64,000 nucleotides of DNA from Flavobacterium gilvum (GTDB lineage Bacteria; Bacteroidota; Bacteroidia; Flavobacteriales; Flavobacteriaceae), in contig NZ_CP017479.1 of NCBI RefSeq assembly GCF_001761465.1, forward strand, positions 1,984,001-2,048,000, written 5' to 3'. Position numbers and translations under genes: made by a program. The notes beneath the pieces were generated by a model. It had not been told where the DNA came from. It searched no databases and was given only the letters and a program-made list of their open reading frames with translations. This document shows positions 23,934-32,812 of this stretch, in pieces. The stretch's first letter is position 1; the number at the start of each line of letters is the position of its first letter.

Positions 23934-24063
23934 AAAAATAAAATCCTAAAAATAAAATCCCAAATTCCAAATCTTTTGAGCTAATGTGTTTTTTGATGAA
24001 AAAGGATTAGTTTGCTAAGTTGGGATTTTGAATTTAAGATATTGGAATTTACTTTAAATTATT

Positions 24064-25167
24064 ATGAAAAAAGATTTTTACGAAATATTAGGCATTTCAA
24101 AAGGTGCAGATGCTGCCGAAATTAAAAAGGCTTATCGAAAATGCGCATTGAAATACCATCCTGACAAGAATCCTGGAGACAAAGAGGCAGAAGAAAACTT
24201 TAAATTAGCTGCCGAAGCATACGAAGTATTGAGTGATCCTGCCAAAAAAGCAAAATATGACCAATATGGACACCAAGCATTTGACGGTTCTGGAGGATTT
24301 GGCGGAGGTCACATGAATATGGATGATATCTTTAGTCAATTTGGAGATATCTTCGGTGGTGGTTTTGGTGGTTTTGGCGGAGGAGGAGGTGGTCCTCGTC
24401 GTGCAAAAGGAAGCAATTTGCGTATTAAAGTAAAATTGACTCTTGAAGAAATAGCCAATGGTGTTGAGAAAAAAGTAAAAGTAAAGCGTAAAGTTCAGGC
24501 TCCGGGTGTTACTTACAAAACTTGTTCTACCTGTAACGGTCAAGGTCAGGTGATGCGAGTTACCAATACTATTTTGGGTAGAATGCAATCAGCTTCAACT
24601 TGTCCTACTTGTGGTGGTTCTGGTCAGATTTTGGACAAAAAGCCAAGTAATGCCGATTCTCAGGGAATGGTTGTGGAAGACGAGACTGTTTCTATAAAAA
24701 TTCCTGCTGGTGTTGTAGACGGAATGCAATTGAAAGTTTCCGGAAAAGGTAATGATGCTCCAGGAAACAGCGTTCCGGGTGATTTGATTGTAGTTATTGA
24801 GGAGGTTGAACACGAATTCCTGAAACGTGAAGGTGAAAATCTGCATTACGATTTGTACATCAGTTTTGCCGAAGCTGTTCTTGGAATTTCAAAAGATATT
24901 GATGCCGTAAACGGAAAAGTGAGAATCAAACTGGAAGAAGGTATTCAATCCGGTAAGATTCTTAGATTAAAAGGAAAAGGTATTCCAAGTATCAATGGTT
25001 ACGGAAGCGGAGATTTATTGGTACACGTAAATGTTTGGACACCAAAAACTTTGAACAAAGAACAAAAACAGTTTTTTGAAAAAGCATTGACGGATGACAA
25101 CTTTACTCCAAATCCTGAAAAATCTGAAAAATCATTTTTTGAAAAAGTTAAAGATATGTTTTCTTAA
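24064..25167 (+). CDS. dnaJ: molecular chaperone DnaJ with a single zinc centre
   Basis: A 367-residue Hsp40 that stimulates DnaK. The J domain covers residues 1-70 with HPD at 32-34, the Gly/Phe-rich linker about 74-112, and the C-terminal substrate-binding domains about 115-350. Only two CxxCxGxG motifs are present (CSTCNGQG 154-161, CPTCGGSG 180-187), where canonical DnaJ has four. This leaves one zinc site, apparently the second. The same form occurs, as I recall, in other flavobacteria. grpE is upstream and a terminator follows. Confidence 0.95.
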   Translation: MKKDFYEILGISKGADAAEIKKAYRKCALKYHPDKNPGDKEAEENFKLAAEAYEVLSDPAKKAKYDQYGHQAFDGSGGFGGGHMNMDDIFSQFGDIFGGGFGGFGGGGGGPRRAKGSNLRIKVKLTLEEIANGVEKKVKVKRKVQAPGVTYKTCSTCNGQGQVMRVTNTILGRMQSASTCPTCGGSGQILDKKPSNADSQGMVVEDETVSIKIPAGVVDGMQLKVSGKGNDAPGNSVPGDLIVVIEEVEHEFLKREGENLHYDLYISFAEAVLGISKDIDAVNGKVRIKLEEGIQSGKILRLKGKGIPSINGYGSGDLLVHVNVWTPKTLNKEQKQFFEKALTDDNFTPNPEKSEKSFFEKVKDMFS

Positions 25168-25188
25168 TTCTTTTGAAGAAAAAAATAC

Positions 25189-25223
25189 AAACCCATCCTT
25201 TATTCACTTAGGATGGGTTTTTT
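25189..25223 (+). terminator. terminator after dnaJ
   Basis: AAACCCATCCT (25189-25199) pairs with AGGATGGGTTT (25210-25220), followed by T residues. Confidence 0.9.
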
Positions 25224-25259
25224 GTTACCTAAATAGAAGTTTTTCGGTTTGAAATTTTT

Positions 25260-25267
25260 TACTTTTG
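25260..25267 (+). promoter_or_regulatory. promoter -7 element of the ABC exporter operon
   Basis: TACTTTTG, 20 bases before the ATG at 25288. Confidence 0.5.
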
Positions 25268-25287
25268 ACACCAATTAAAAAACAAGC

Positions 25288-26220
25288 ATGAGTACTATTC
25301 TCGAAGTAAATAAAGTAGTAAAGCAATACGGTGATTATGTAGCACTTAACGAGGTATCATTGACTGTTCCCCGAGGTAGTATATACGGTCTTTTAGGTCC
25401 AAATGGAGCAGGAAAAACATCATTGATCCGAATTATCAACCAAATTACGATGCCCGATAGTGGCAAAATTATTCTTGATGGCGAAATACTTCAGCCCAAA
25501 CACATACAACACATCGGTTATCTTCCAGAAGAAAGAGGTTTGTACAGCAGTATGAAAGTTGGTGAGCAGTGTTTGTATCTGGCTCAAATGAAGGGATTGT
25601 CCAAAGCCGAAGCCAAAAAACAGCTTGAATATTGGTTTGACCGTTTGGGAATACAAGGTTGGTGGAATAAGAAAATTCAGGAACTCTCCAAAGGAATGGC
25701 TCAGAAAATTCAGTTTGTGGTTTGCGTTTTGCATAAACCTAAATTGTTGATTTTTGATGAACCTTTCTCTGGATTTGATCCGGTAAATGCTAATGTCATC
25801 AAAGATGAAATTTTGGCATTGAAAGAATCTGGAACCACCATTATTTTTTCTACACACCGAATGGAAAGCGTTGAAGAATTGTGTGATCATATTGCGCTTA
25901 TCCACAAATCAAATAAACTGATTGAAGGAAAACTTATTGATGTAAAAAGAAAATACAAAACCAATACTTTTGAAGTTGGTGTCCTGTCGGATAATGTGGA
26001 AGGTCTGATGTATGATGTAACCCAGAAATTTAAAGTAGGCGAGGCGAGTTTTAAATCTTTGAATGACGAAATAAAACTCGAGATTCAACTCGGGAATGCC
26101 ACACCAAACGAATTACTGCATGTCTTATCACAGCGCGGTCAGGTGATGCATTTTGTCGAAAAAATTCCAAGTGTGAATGATATTTTTATTCAAACTGTAA
26201 CAGAAAATAAAAATCAATAA
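25288..26220 (+). CDS. ABC transporter ATP-binding protein (NatA-like)
   Basis: A 310-residue ATPase. Walker A is GPNGAGKT at residues 37-44, the signature LSKGM at about 132, Walker B LLIFDEP at about 152-158, and the H-loop STHR shortly after. The C-terminal 90 residues form the extra domain of the NatA/DrrA group. Its partner is the permease gene 60 bases downstream. Together they should form an ABC-2 exporter; the substrate (ion, lipid or drug) cannot be read from sequence. Confidence 0.9.
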   Translation: MSTILEVNKVVKQYGDYVALNEVSLTVPRGSIYGLLGPNGAGKTSLIRIINQITMPDSGKIILDGEILQPKHIQHIGYLPEERGLYSSMKVGEQCLYLAQMKGLSKAEAKKQLEYWFDRLGIQGWWNKKIQELSKGMAQKIQFVVCVLHKPKLLIFDEPFSGFDPVNANVIKDEILALKESGTTIIFSTHRMESVEELCDHIALIHKSNKLIEGKLIDVKRKYKTNTFEVGVLSDNVEGLMYDVTQKFKVGEASFKSLNDEIKLEIQLGNATPNELLHVLSQRGQVMHFVEKIPSVNDIFIQTVTENKNQ

Positions 26221-26280
26221 GAAAATTCCAAATTCCAAAGTATTGGGTTTTGGAATTTTGAAATTTGTAATTTACGAAGC

Positions 26281-27597
26281 ATGAGTATTATTTCATTAAT
26301 TATAAAAAGAGAATTTGTTGCCAAAGTTCGCAATAGGTCATTTATTGTCATGACTTTTTTGAGTCCGTTGCTGTTTGTTGCAGTTGCCGGGTTTGTTGCG
26401 TATTTGAGTTCCATGAAACCCGAAACAAAACTCATTGGCATTCATGACGAATCAGGTTTGTTTGTCAATGAATTCATGGCACAAAACCATAAAAACAGTG
26501 AGTATAAATACCTGGATTACTCCAAAATTAATCTTCAGGTGTTGAAAGACAGTATTACAAGAGAAAATTATGAGGCCTTGCTTTATGTGCCAAAAACGGC
26601 TGTAAATAAAGACTTGGAGACAAAAATCATGTTGGTTTCGAATGAAAGTCCAAGCATTGTTTTTATAGAAAAAACCCAAAGAATTATTGCTGATAAATTG
26701 ACAAAGACTAATTTGGAAAATGCCCATTTGGATACTTTGACAATAAAAAAAGCCCAAGCCAACGTGGTTCTGAATTTGATTAAGGCTTCGGGAGAGGAAA
26801 GTATTAAGGGACTCAATGAAATTAAAATTGCAATAGGAGCTGCTTTTGGTTATTTGATTATGATGTTTATAATCATTTATGGAAATATGGTGATGCGCAG
26901 TGTCATCGAAGAAAAAACCAATCGCATTGTGGAGATTATTATTTCTTCGGTAAAACCATTCCAGCTTATGATGGGAAAAATTATCGGGACTTCATTGGCC
27001 GGTTTGTTGCAATTTTTGATTTGGACCCTTATCGGTTTATCACTAATGTTTGCGGCTTCAGCATTTTTTGGTGTCAATATTGGGGCAACTTCGAGTGTTT
27101 CTCCAGAGGTGGTTCATATGGCCGAACAGGAATTTACAGGAACAGCCCAAATGTATATCAGGGAAATATGGAATCTGCCTATCGCCAGTATTTTAATCAG
27201 TTTTATAGTTTATTTCATAGGAGGATATTTTTTATACAGTTCTTTTTATGCCGCAATTGGGGCTGCAGTTGATAATCAAACAGACTCGCAGCAATTTCTT
27301 TTGCCAATTATAATGCCATTGATGCTTAGTGTTTACATCGGTTTTTTTACGGTTATCAATAATCCGCACGGGACGGTTGCAGTGGTGTTCTCGATGATAC
27401 CGCTTACATCCCCGATAGTGATGCTTATGCGTATTCCTTTTGGTGTGCCATGGTGGCAAATTGCAATTTCCGTATCTTTGTTGTTTGCAACATTTTTTGG
27501 AGTGGTTTGGTTTGCCGGAAAAATTTACAGAGTTGGAATTTTGATGTATGGAAAAAAACCGAGTTGGAAAGAATTGTATAAATGGCTTAAATATTAG
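26281..27597 (+). CDS. ABC-2 transporter permease (NatB-like)
   Basis: A 438-residue membrane protein with an N-terminal transmembrane helix (about residues 22-42), a 140-residue extracytoplasmic domain, and five more hydrophobic segments between 180 and 420. The ABC-2 motif MVMRSVIEEKTNRIVEIIISSVKPFQLMMGKIIG (about 202-236) is well kept. It pairs with the upstream ATPase as an exporter. The 60-base spacer contains a small inverted repeat (AAATTCCAAA-type), which could lower downstream expression. Confidence 0.9.
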   Translation: MSIISLIIKREFVAKVRNRSFIVMTFLSPLLFVAVAGFVAYLSSMKPETKLIGIHDESGLFVNEFMAQNHKNSEYKYLDYSKINLQVLKDSITRENYEALLYVPKTAVNKDLETKIMLVSNESPSIVFIEKTQRIIADKLTKTNLENAHLDTLTIKKAQANVVLNLIKASGEESIKGLNEIKIAIGAAFGYLIMMFIIIYGNMVMRSVIEEKTNRIVEIIISSVKPFQLMMGKIIGTSLAGLLQFLIWTLIGLSLMFAASAFFGVNIGATSSVSPEVVHMAEQEFTGTAQMYIREIWNLPIASILISFIVYFIGGYFLYSSFYAAIGAAVDNQTDSQQFLLPIIMPLMLSVYIGFFTVINNPHGTVAVVFSMIPLTSPIVMLMRIPFGVPWWQIAISVSLLFATFFGVVWFAGKIYRVGILMYGKKPSWKELYKWLKY

Positions 27598-27623
27598 AGA
27601 GAAGTTGCTAAGTTATTGAGTAG

Positions 27624-27730
27624 CTAAGATTCTAAGTTTTTTAAAGCATTGAATTTAAAAATAACAAAAAGAAAGTTATTGAAATTCTAAGTTGGTAAGT
27701 TTTAGAAAACTTAGTAACTTAGAATCTTAG
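27624..27730. repeat. 15-bp inverted repeat in the permease-regulator spacer
   Basis: CTAAGATTCTAAGTT (27624-27638) and AACTTAGAATCTTAG (27716-27730) are exact reverse complements, with several further TTAGTAACTTAG-like half-repeats between and around them. The 156-base spacer has no gene. Confidence 0.85.
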
Positions 27731-27753
27731 AGACTTAGAAACTTAAAAAAACA

Positions 27754-28917
27754 ATGAGCAAAATTTTAATTATCGAAGACGAAGAAGCCATCAGAAGGGT
27801 ATTAGCCAAAATTCTTTGTGAAGAAAATGAATCTTATGAAGTTGATGTAGCCGAAGATGGAGTTGCAGGTCTGGGAAAAATAAAAGAAAACGACTATGAC
27901 TTGGTCTTGTGCGACATAAAGATGCCAAAAATGGACGGTGTCGAATTGCTGGAGGCCGTAAAAAAAATAGATACCGAGATTCCTATTGTTATGATATCAG
28001 GTCATGGCGATATGGAAACTGCAATAAATACCATGCGTCTTGGTGCATTTGATTATATTTCGAAACCACCGGATTTGAACCGATTATTGAATACGGTTCG
28101 AAATGCTTTAGACCGAAAAAAATTGGCGGTTGAGAATAAAATTCTTAAGAAAAAAGTTAGTAAAAAATATGAAATTATAGGAGATAGCGAAACAATCAAT
28201 CTCGTGAAAGTCATGATTGATAAAGTCGCTCAAACCGATGCGAGAGTTTTGATAACCGGTCCCAATGGAACGGGGAAAGAATTGGTTGCGCATCAATTGC
28301 ACGACAAAAGCGATCGTTCTAGCGCTCCTATGGTAGAGGTCAACTGTGCAGCCATTCCTAGTGAATTAATCGAAAGTGAATTGTTTGGACACGTAAAAGG
28401 TGCTTTTACTTCGGCGGTGAAAGATCGTGCGGGAAAATTTGAGGTAGCCAATAAAGGGACTATTTTCCTTGATGAAATTGGTGATATGAGTTTGTCTGCA
28501 CAAGCCAAAGTTTTGAGGGCTTTGCAGGAAGGAATCATAACGAGAGTAGGAGCAGACAACGATATAAAAGTTGATGTACGGGTGATTGCGGCTACCAATA
28601 AAGATTTAAAAAGCGAAATAGAAGCGGGTCGTTTTAGAGAAGATTTATACCATCGTTTGGCTGTGATTCTGATAAAAGTTCCGTCATTAAATGACAGAAG
28701 AGATGATATCCCTTCGTTGATTGAACATTTTGCTTCTAAAATTGCGGGCGAACAAGGAAATGCTGTCAAACATTTTTCTGCAGATGCGATTAATTTATTG
28801 AAGAAATACGATTGGACTGGAAACATCAGGGAATTGCGCAACGTGGTGGAACGATTGATAATCCTTGGTGGAAACGAAATTTCAGAAAGTGATGTCAAAG
28901 CTTTTGCAAGTAAATAA
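27754..28917 (+). CDS. AAA+ response regulator (NtrC-like) without DNA-binding domain
   Basis: A 387-residue two-component regulator. The receiver domain covers residues 1-120 with phospho-acceptor Asp54 (LVLCDIKMP). The AAA+ domain covers about 140-375 with Walker A GPNGTGKE (169-176), the sigma-54 loop GAFTSA (216-221, normally GAFTGA) and Walker B IFLDEIGD (237-244). The protein ends right after the AAA lid (NVVERLIILGGNEISESDVKAFASK), so the usual Fis-type helix-turn-helix is missing. It may act through protein contacts or from solution. No histidine kinase gene is adjacent. Confidence 0.88.
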   Translation: MSKILIIEDEEAIRRVLAKILCEENESYEVDVAEDGVAGLGKIKENDYDLVLCDIKMPKMDGVELLEAVKKIDTEIPIVMISGHGDMETAINTMRLGAFDYISKPPDLNRLLNTVRNALDRKKLAVENKILKKKVSKKYEIIGDSETINLVKVMIDKVAQTDARVLITGPNGTGKELVAHQLHDKSDRSSAPMVEVNCAAIPSELIESELFGHVKGAFTSAVKDRAGKFEVANKGTIFLDEIGDMSLSAQAKVLRALQEGIITRVGADNDIKVDVRVIAATNKDLKSEIEAGRFREDLYHRLAVILIKVPSLNDRRDDIPSLIEHFASKIAGEQGNAVKHFSADAINLLKKYDWTGNIRELRNVVERLIILGGNEISESDVKAFASK

Positions 28918-29022
28918 ATTACATTAATTTAATGATTGAAAGATTTAATGATTGAAAGATTCTTTGTTTGGTTTTTTCAATTTTTCAATTTTTTAATCTT
29001 TAAATTTTTCAATATATAAGAA

Positions 29023-29754
29023 ATGAAACTAAAGAAAATAAATCAAGTATTGCAGGAAGCCTTAATCGATTGTGGGTTGACGGAAGCCAATGAAATGCAA
29101 AAAGAAACTTTTTCAACCATAAAAAGTGGTGCTGATGCGATTATCGTTTCTTCCAAAAGTTCTGGAAAATCAACCGCTATTGTGATTAATGTTATTCAGC
29201 AATTGGTTTGTGAAGGAGAGGAATCCCCTCGAGCCTTAATAATTGTGGAAGACAAAGCCAAAGTTCAGGAGTTGGAAAGTCTTTTTGAAAAATTTGGAAA
29301 ATTTACCAATTTGAGGGTTTACGGTGTTCATGAAAAAGGCGATATGGATTATGATAAAAATTATATTTCGGCAGGTATCGATGTTCTTATTGGGACTCCA
29401 ATTAAGTTGAGTGATATGTTTAGTACAGCTGGATATAATGTAAACCGATTGAGAATGTTTATTCTCGATGACGCTGACGAGATTCTGAAAATGCGCCATG
29501 AAACAAAAATCATGCGAATTTCAAACAGTATTGCCAAAACTCAGCGTCTTGTTTTTACTGATCGTTTGACTGAACGAATTGAAATTCTAGCCGACAAAAT
29601 GTTGGTTGAGCCTTATGTTTTTGATTTTGAAGAGGAATACGACGAAGAGGAATATGACCAAGATGAAGAAGATTTTGATGAAGAAGAATCAGTTACACCA
29701 GATGTAGATGATTTTGAAGAAGAGGAAGAAATTGATGGTGAAGAAGAGGAATAA
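29023..29754 (+). CDS. degenerate DEAD-box helicase half-protein with acidic tail
   Basis: A 243-residue protein corresponding only to the first RecA domain of a DEAD-box helicase. The Q-motif region is GLTEANEMQKETF, the Walker A position reads SKSSGKST, motif Ib is IGTPIKL, and motif II reads DDAD. Motif III and the second RecA domain are absent. After residue 200 comes a tail of almost only Glu/Asp with Tyr and Phe. It is probably not an active helicase but an RNA-binding or regulatory derivative. The gap before it (28918-29022) is AT-rich with short TTTCAATTTTTCAA repeats. Confidence 0.75.
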   Translation: MKLKKINQVLQEALIDCGLTEANEMQKETFSTIKSGADAIIVSSKSSGKSTAIVINVIQQLVCEGEESPRALIIVEDKAKVQELESLFEKFGKFTNLRVYGVHEKGDMDYDKNYISAGIDVLIGTPIKLSDMFSTAGYNVNRLRMFILDDADEILKMRHETKIMRISNSIAKTQRLVFTDRLTERIEILADKMLVEPYVFDFEEEYDEEEYDQDEEDFDEEESVTPDVDDFEEEEEIDGEEEE

Positions 29755-29856
29755 TTAATAAATCAGAAGACGGGAAGCTGGATTTGTAGTAGCAATAATT
29801 TCATGCTTTTTTTGTTTAATGATTTGAGATGCAAATAATTTAAAATAAAAAATAGT

Positions 29857-30075
29857 ATGGGATTAATGAAAGTTTTTTCGGGAAGTGAAATTTTGGCATT
29901 GGCTTTGCAAGAGAAAATAGAAGCTGCAGGTGTGGAGACTTTGGTGAAAAATAACATTCAATCGGCAAGGATGTCAGGTTTTCCAAATTCGGACTCAGCT
30001 GTTGAAGTGTTTATTGAAGAAAAGGATTTTGCAAAAGCTAATCCTGTCATCGAAGAATTCAGGTTGAGTATCTAA
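29857..30075 (+). CDS. DUF2007 (putative signal-transducing) protein
   Basis: A 72-residue soluble protein with the DUF2007 pattern VFSGSEILALALQEKIEAAGVETLVKNNIQSA and FIEEKDFAKANPVIEEF, a ferredoxin-like fold similar to PII-type modules. It stands alone between the half-helicase and the HAD phosphatase and ends at a terminator at 30104-30134. Its molecular role is not established. Confidence 0.8.
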   Translation: MGLMKVFSGSEILALALQEKIEAAGVETLVKNNIQSARMSGFPNSDSAVEVFIEEKDFAKANPVIEEFRLSI

Positions 30076-30103
30076 TTAAATTAAAAGAATTTAATTTTTG
30101 AAG

Positions 30104-30134
30104 ACCTTGAGGCTTAATGTATCAAGGTTTTTTT
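30104..30134 (+). terminator. terminator after the DUF2007 gene
   Basis: ACCTTGA (30104-30110) pairs with TCAAGGT (30122-30128), then a T run. Confidence 0.8.
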
Positions 30135-30149
30135 ATGTAAAAAAGTACA

Positions 30150-30962
30150 ATGAAAGAAGTAGAATATAAAATGATTGTTTTGGATATGGATGATACGTTG
30201 TTGACAGACGATCACACTATATCTGATGAGAATAAAGAAATGATTTTTAAGGCTCAGGAAAAAGGAGTTTATGTTGTTTTGGCTTCCGGAAGACCTACTT
30301 TGGCAATGACAAAATATGCCAAAGAACTGAAATTGGATTTTTATAATTCCTATATGCTCTCCTATAATGGCGCTGTAATTACCGATTTGAAAGAAGATAA
30401 AATTCTGTTTGAGCAAACTTTGACCAAAGAGCAAATTCACGAATTGTATGATTATAGTCAAAAAACAAATACACATATCATTACTTATGTAAATGATGAA
30501 ATTGTTAGTGAAACCGACTCAGAATTTATTGAAATCGAAAAACACATTACAGGTTTGGCACACAATAAAGTAGATAATTTCAAGGATGCTGTGCAATCGA
30601 ATGCGGTGAAATGTATTTTGCTTGAAGAGCCATCTTATTTAAAAAATGTTGAAGACGATTTGAAACAGGCTATGCCACATTTGAGTGTGTCTATGTCTAA
30701 GCCGTTTTTTCTTGAAGTGGCACAACAGGGAATTGACAAAGCGCATAGTTTGAAAAAATTGGCTAAGAAATTGGATATTCATCAGAGTGAAATCATTGCC
30801 GTTGGAAATGCAGGAAACGATTTAACCATGGTAGAATACGCTGGATTGGGTGTTTGGGTGGATAATGTGACACCTGAATTGAGAGATAAAGCAGATGTTA
30901 TTGTGGCTTCGAATAATGATGATGGTGTTGCTGAAGTAATCAGACGGTTTATTTTGAATTAA
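30150..30962 (+). CDS. Cof-type HAD-IIB phosphatase
   Basis: A 270-residue haloacid-dehalogenase-type hydrolase of class IIB. Motif I is DMDDTLLTDDHTIS (about residues 12-25), motif II the Ser/Thr at LASGRPT, motif III a Lys near the cap end, and motif IV GNAGNDLTMVEYAG (about 217-230). The cap domain lies between about 85 and 190. Such enzymes dephosphorylate sugar phosphates, FMN or PLP; the exact substrate is not predictable. Confidence 0.9.
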   Translation: MKEVEYKMIVLDMDDTLLTDDHTISDENKEMIFKAQEKGVYVVLASGRPTLAMTKYAKELKLDFYNSYMLSYNGAVITDLKEDKILFEQTLTKEQIHELYDYSQKTNTHIITYVNDEIVSETDSEFIEIEKHITGLAHNKVDNFKDAVQSNAVKCILLEEPSYLKNVEDDLKQAMPHLSVSMSKPFFLEVAQQGIDKAHSLKKLAKKLDIHQSEIIAVGNAGNDLTMVEYAGLGVWVDNVTPELRDKADVIVASNNDDGVAEVIRRFILN

Positions 30963-31026
30963 ATTCCAATCAGGTTTGGCTATTTACGTGCTAAATAACG
31001 ACCGACTGCGTTAAACAGAAAAACAG

Positions 31027-31034
31027 TATATTTG
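31027..31034 (+). promoter_or_regulatory. promoter -7 element of the ABC-F gene
   Basis: TATATTTG, 114 bases before the ATG, implying a leader of about 107 bases. Confidence 0.6.
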
Positions 31035-31062
31035 CATACACAAAAAATTAAGTAAAGACGAA

Positions 31063-31150
31063 ATGTGAAAAATAATTTCTTTTAGGTAAAACTAGGACAG
31101 CAACCGTTTTGTGGTTGTTGTGTTGTTTCATTTTAATAAAAGAAATTATG
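31063..31150 (+). promoter_or_regulatory. structured leader sequestering the ABC-F start codon
   Basis: ATAATTTCTTTTA (31072-31084) and TAAAAGAAATTAT (31137-31149) are perfect 13-bp complements; the second arm includes the first two bases of the ATG at 31148. Inside lies a second hairpin CAACC/GGTTG (31101-31105 with 31113-31117). A minimal start-stop ATG-TGA sits at 31063-31068 just before the first arm. The arrangement looks like a translation attenuator, as known for some antibiotic-resistance genes. Confidence 0.6.
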
Positions 31151-32740
31151 CTTATTCTTCAAAATATTTCATATACACACCCAAACAAAAATTTGCTGTT
31201 TTGTGATATCAATCTTACGGTAAATAAACACGAAAAGACAGCGTTAATAGGCAATAACGGAATTGGGAAATCCACACTTCTCAAAATTATTGCAAATGAT
31301 CTTCAATATTCAGGCGGACTACAAAGTGCAGATGTTCAGCCTTATTATATTCCGCAAATTTTCGGTCAATACAATCATTTGACTATTGCTCAGGCGTTGA
31401 AAATTGATAAAAAACTCAATGCGCTGAAAGAAATTTTGAACGGAAATGTAACCGAAAAAAATTACTCGTTGCTTGACGATGATTGGACTATTGAAGACCG
31501 CTGCAATGACGCCTTGCAGCATTGGCAATTGGCCGATTTTTGCTTGTCGCAAAAGATGGAAACATTAAGTGGCGGACAGAAAACAAAAGTTTTTCTTGCG
31601 GGTATTTCGATTCATCAACCCGAATTGGTTTTGTTAGACGAGCCAAGTAATCATTTGGATATTTCTGGCAGACAACTTTTGTATGACTTTATCCAATCGA
31701 CAAAAAGCACATTGATGGTTGTTAGCCACGACAAAAAATTACTCAATCTTTTGGACACCGTTTTTGAATTAAGCAAAAATGGAATTAAAGTTTATGGTGG
31801 TAATTATGATTTTTACAAAGTACAAAAGCAAGTTGAAAACAATGCTTTGAGTAAAGATATTCAAAGTAAGGAAAAATCATTGCGAAAAGCCAAAGAAAAA
31901 GAAAGAGAAACGATTGAAAGACTTCAAAAATTAGACAGTCGGGGAAAAGGCAAACAAGAAAAATCAGGTGTTGCCCGAATAATGATGAACACTTTGAGAA
32001 ACAATGCCGAAAACAGCACTTCAAAAATAAAGAATGTTCACGCGGAAAAGATTGGAGGGATTTCTCAAGATTTACAGGAACTTCGTTCTTCTTTGCCTGA
32101 AATTGATAAAATTAAATTCGGTTTTGATAATTCAGCGTTGCACAAAGGGAAAATTTTGTTCGCGGCAACAAGCATCAATTTTGCTTACAGCGCACAACCG
32201 CTTTGGAAAAACAACATGGATTTTCAAATTTTAAGTGGTGAACGTATTGCTCTGAAAGGAACAAACGGTTCGGGAAAAACAACTTTGATAAAACTTATTT
32301 TAGGAAATATAGAACAGCAAACAGGAATAATTTATAGAGCAGAAAATAAATCAGTTTACATTGACCAAGATTATTCCTTGCTTGAAAATAAACTGAAAGT
32401 ATACGAACAAGCTGAAGAGTTCAATATTTCTGCACTGCAGGAGCACGAAATCAAGATGAGGCTTAACCGTTTTTTGTTTTCCAAAGATGATTGGGACAAA
32501 TCCTGTAGTGAGTTGAGTGGCGGAGAAAGAATGCGTTTGTTGCTTTGCTGTTTGACAATTAACAGCGAATCACCTGATATTATTATTCTGGACGAACCGA
32601 CAAACAATTTAGATATTCAAAATGTTGAAATATTGACTACAGCCATAAACGAGTACCAAGGAACTTTGATTGTTGTATCTCATGATGAAACATTTTTGGG
32701 ACAAATAAATATTGAACGTGCAATAGAACTCCCAAAATAA
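31148..32740 (+). CDS. ABC-F family ATPase (ribosome-associated)
   Basis: A 530-residue protein with two ATP-binding cassettes and no membrane segment. Walker A motifs are GNNGIGKS (residues 35-42) and GTNGSGKT, signatures LSGGQKTK and LSGGERMR, and Walker B motifs LVLLDEPSNHLD and IIILDEPTNNLD. A charged inter-domain linker of about 80 residues (EKSLRKAKEKERETIERLQKLDSRGKGKQEK) is the region that contacts the ribosome in ABC-F proteins. The ATG at 31148 was chosen because it starts the first cassette; an in-frame TTG at 31109 lies in the leader. A resistance or translation-rescue role is possible. Confidence 0.88.
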   Translation: MLILQNISYTHPNKNLLFCDINLTVNKHEKTALIGNNGIGKSTLLKIIANDLQYSGGLQSADVQPYYIPQIFGQYNHLTIAQALKIDKKLNALKEILNGNVTEKNYSLLDDDWTIEDRCNDALQHWQLADFCLSQKMETLSGGQKTKVFLAGISIHQPELVLLDEPSNHLDISGRQLLYDFIQSTKSTLMVVSHDKKLLNLLDTVFELSKNGIKVYGGNYDFYKVQKQVENNALSKDIQSKEKSLRKAKEKERETIERLQKLDSRGKGKQEKSGVARIMMNTLRNNAENSTSKIKNVHAEKIGGISQDLQELRSSLPEIDKIKFGFDNSALHKGKILFAATSINFAYSAQPLWKNNMDFQILSGERIALKGTNGSGKTTLIKLILGNIEQQTGIIYRAENKSVYIDQDYSLLENKLKVYEQAEEFNISALQEHEIKMRLNRFLFSKDDWDKSCSELSGGERMRLLLCCLTINSESPDIIILDEPTNNLDIQNVEILTTAINEYQGTLIVVSHDETFLGQINIERAIELPK

Positions 32741-32770
32741 AAACCGTTTCGTAGTAAAACAAAACGGTTT
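32741..32770 (+). terminator. hairpin after the ABC-F gene
   Basis: AAACCGTTT (32741-32749) pairs with AAACGGTTT (32762-32770). The stem is good but no long T run follows. Confidence 0.6.
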
Positions 32771-32812
32771 ATCGGGGGTAGGGGGGTAAGAGTGTAGGTT
32801 ATTGAATATCAG

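Noticed and set aside
31109..31147. Longer ABC-F N-terminus from the TTG at 31109
   Set aside because: The extra residues (MWLLCCFILIKEI) are encoded by the structured leader and precede the normal first strand of the cassette.
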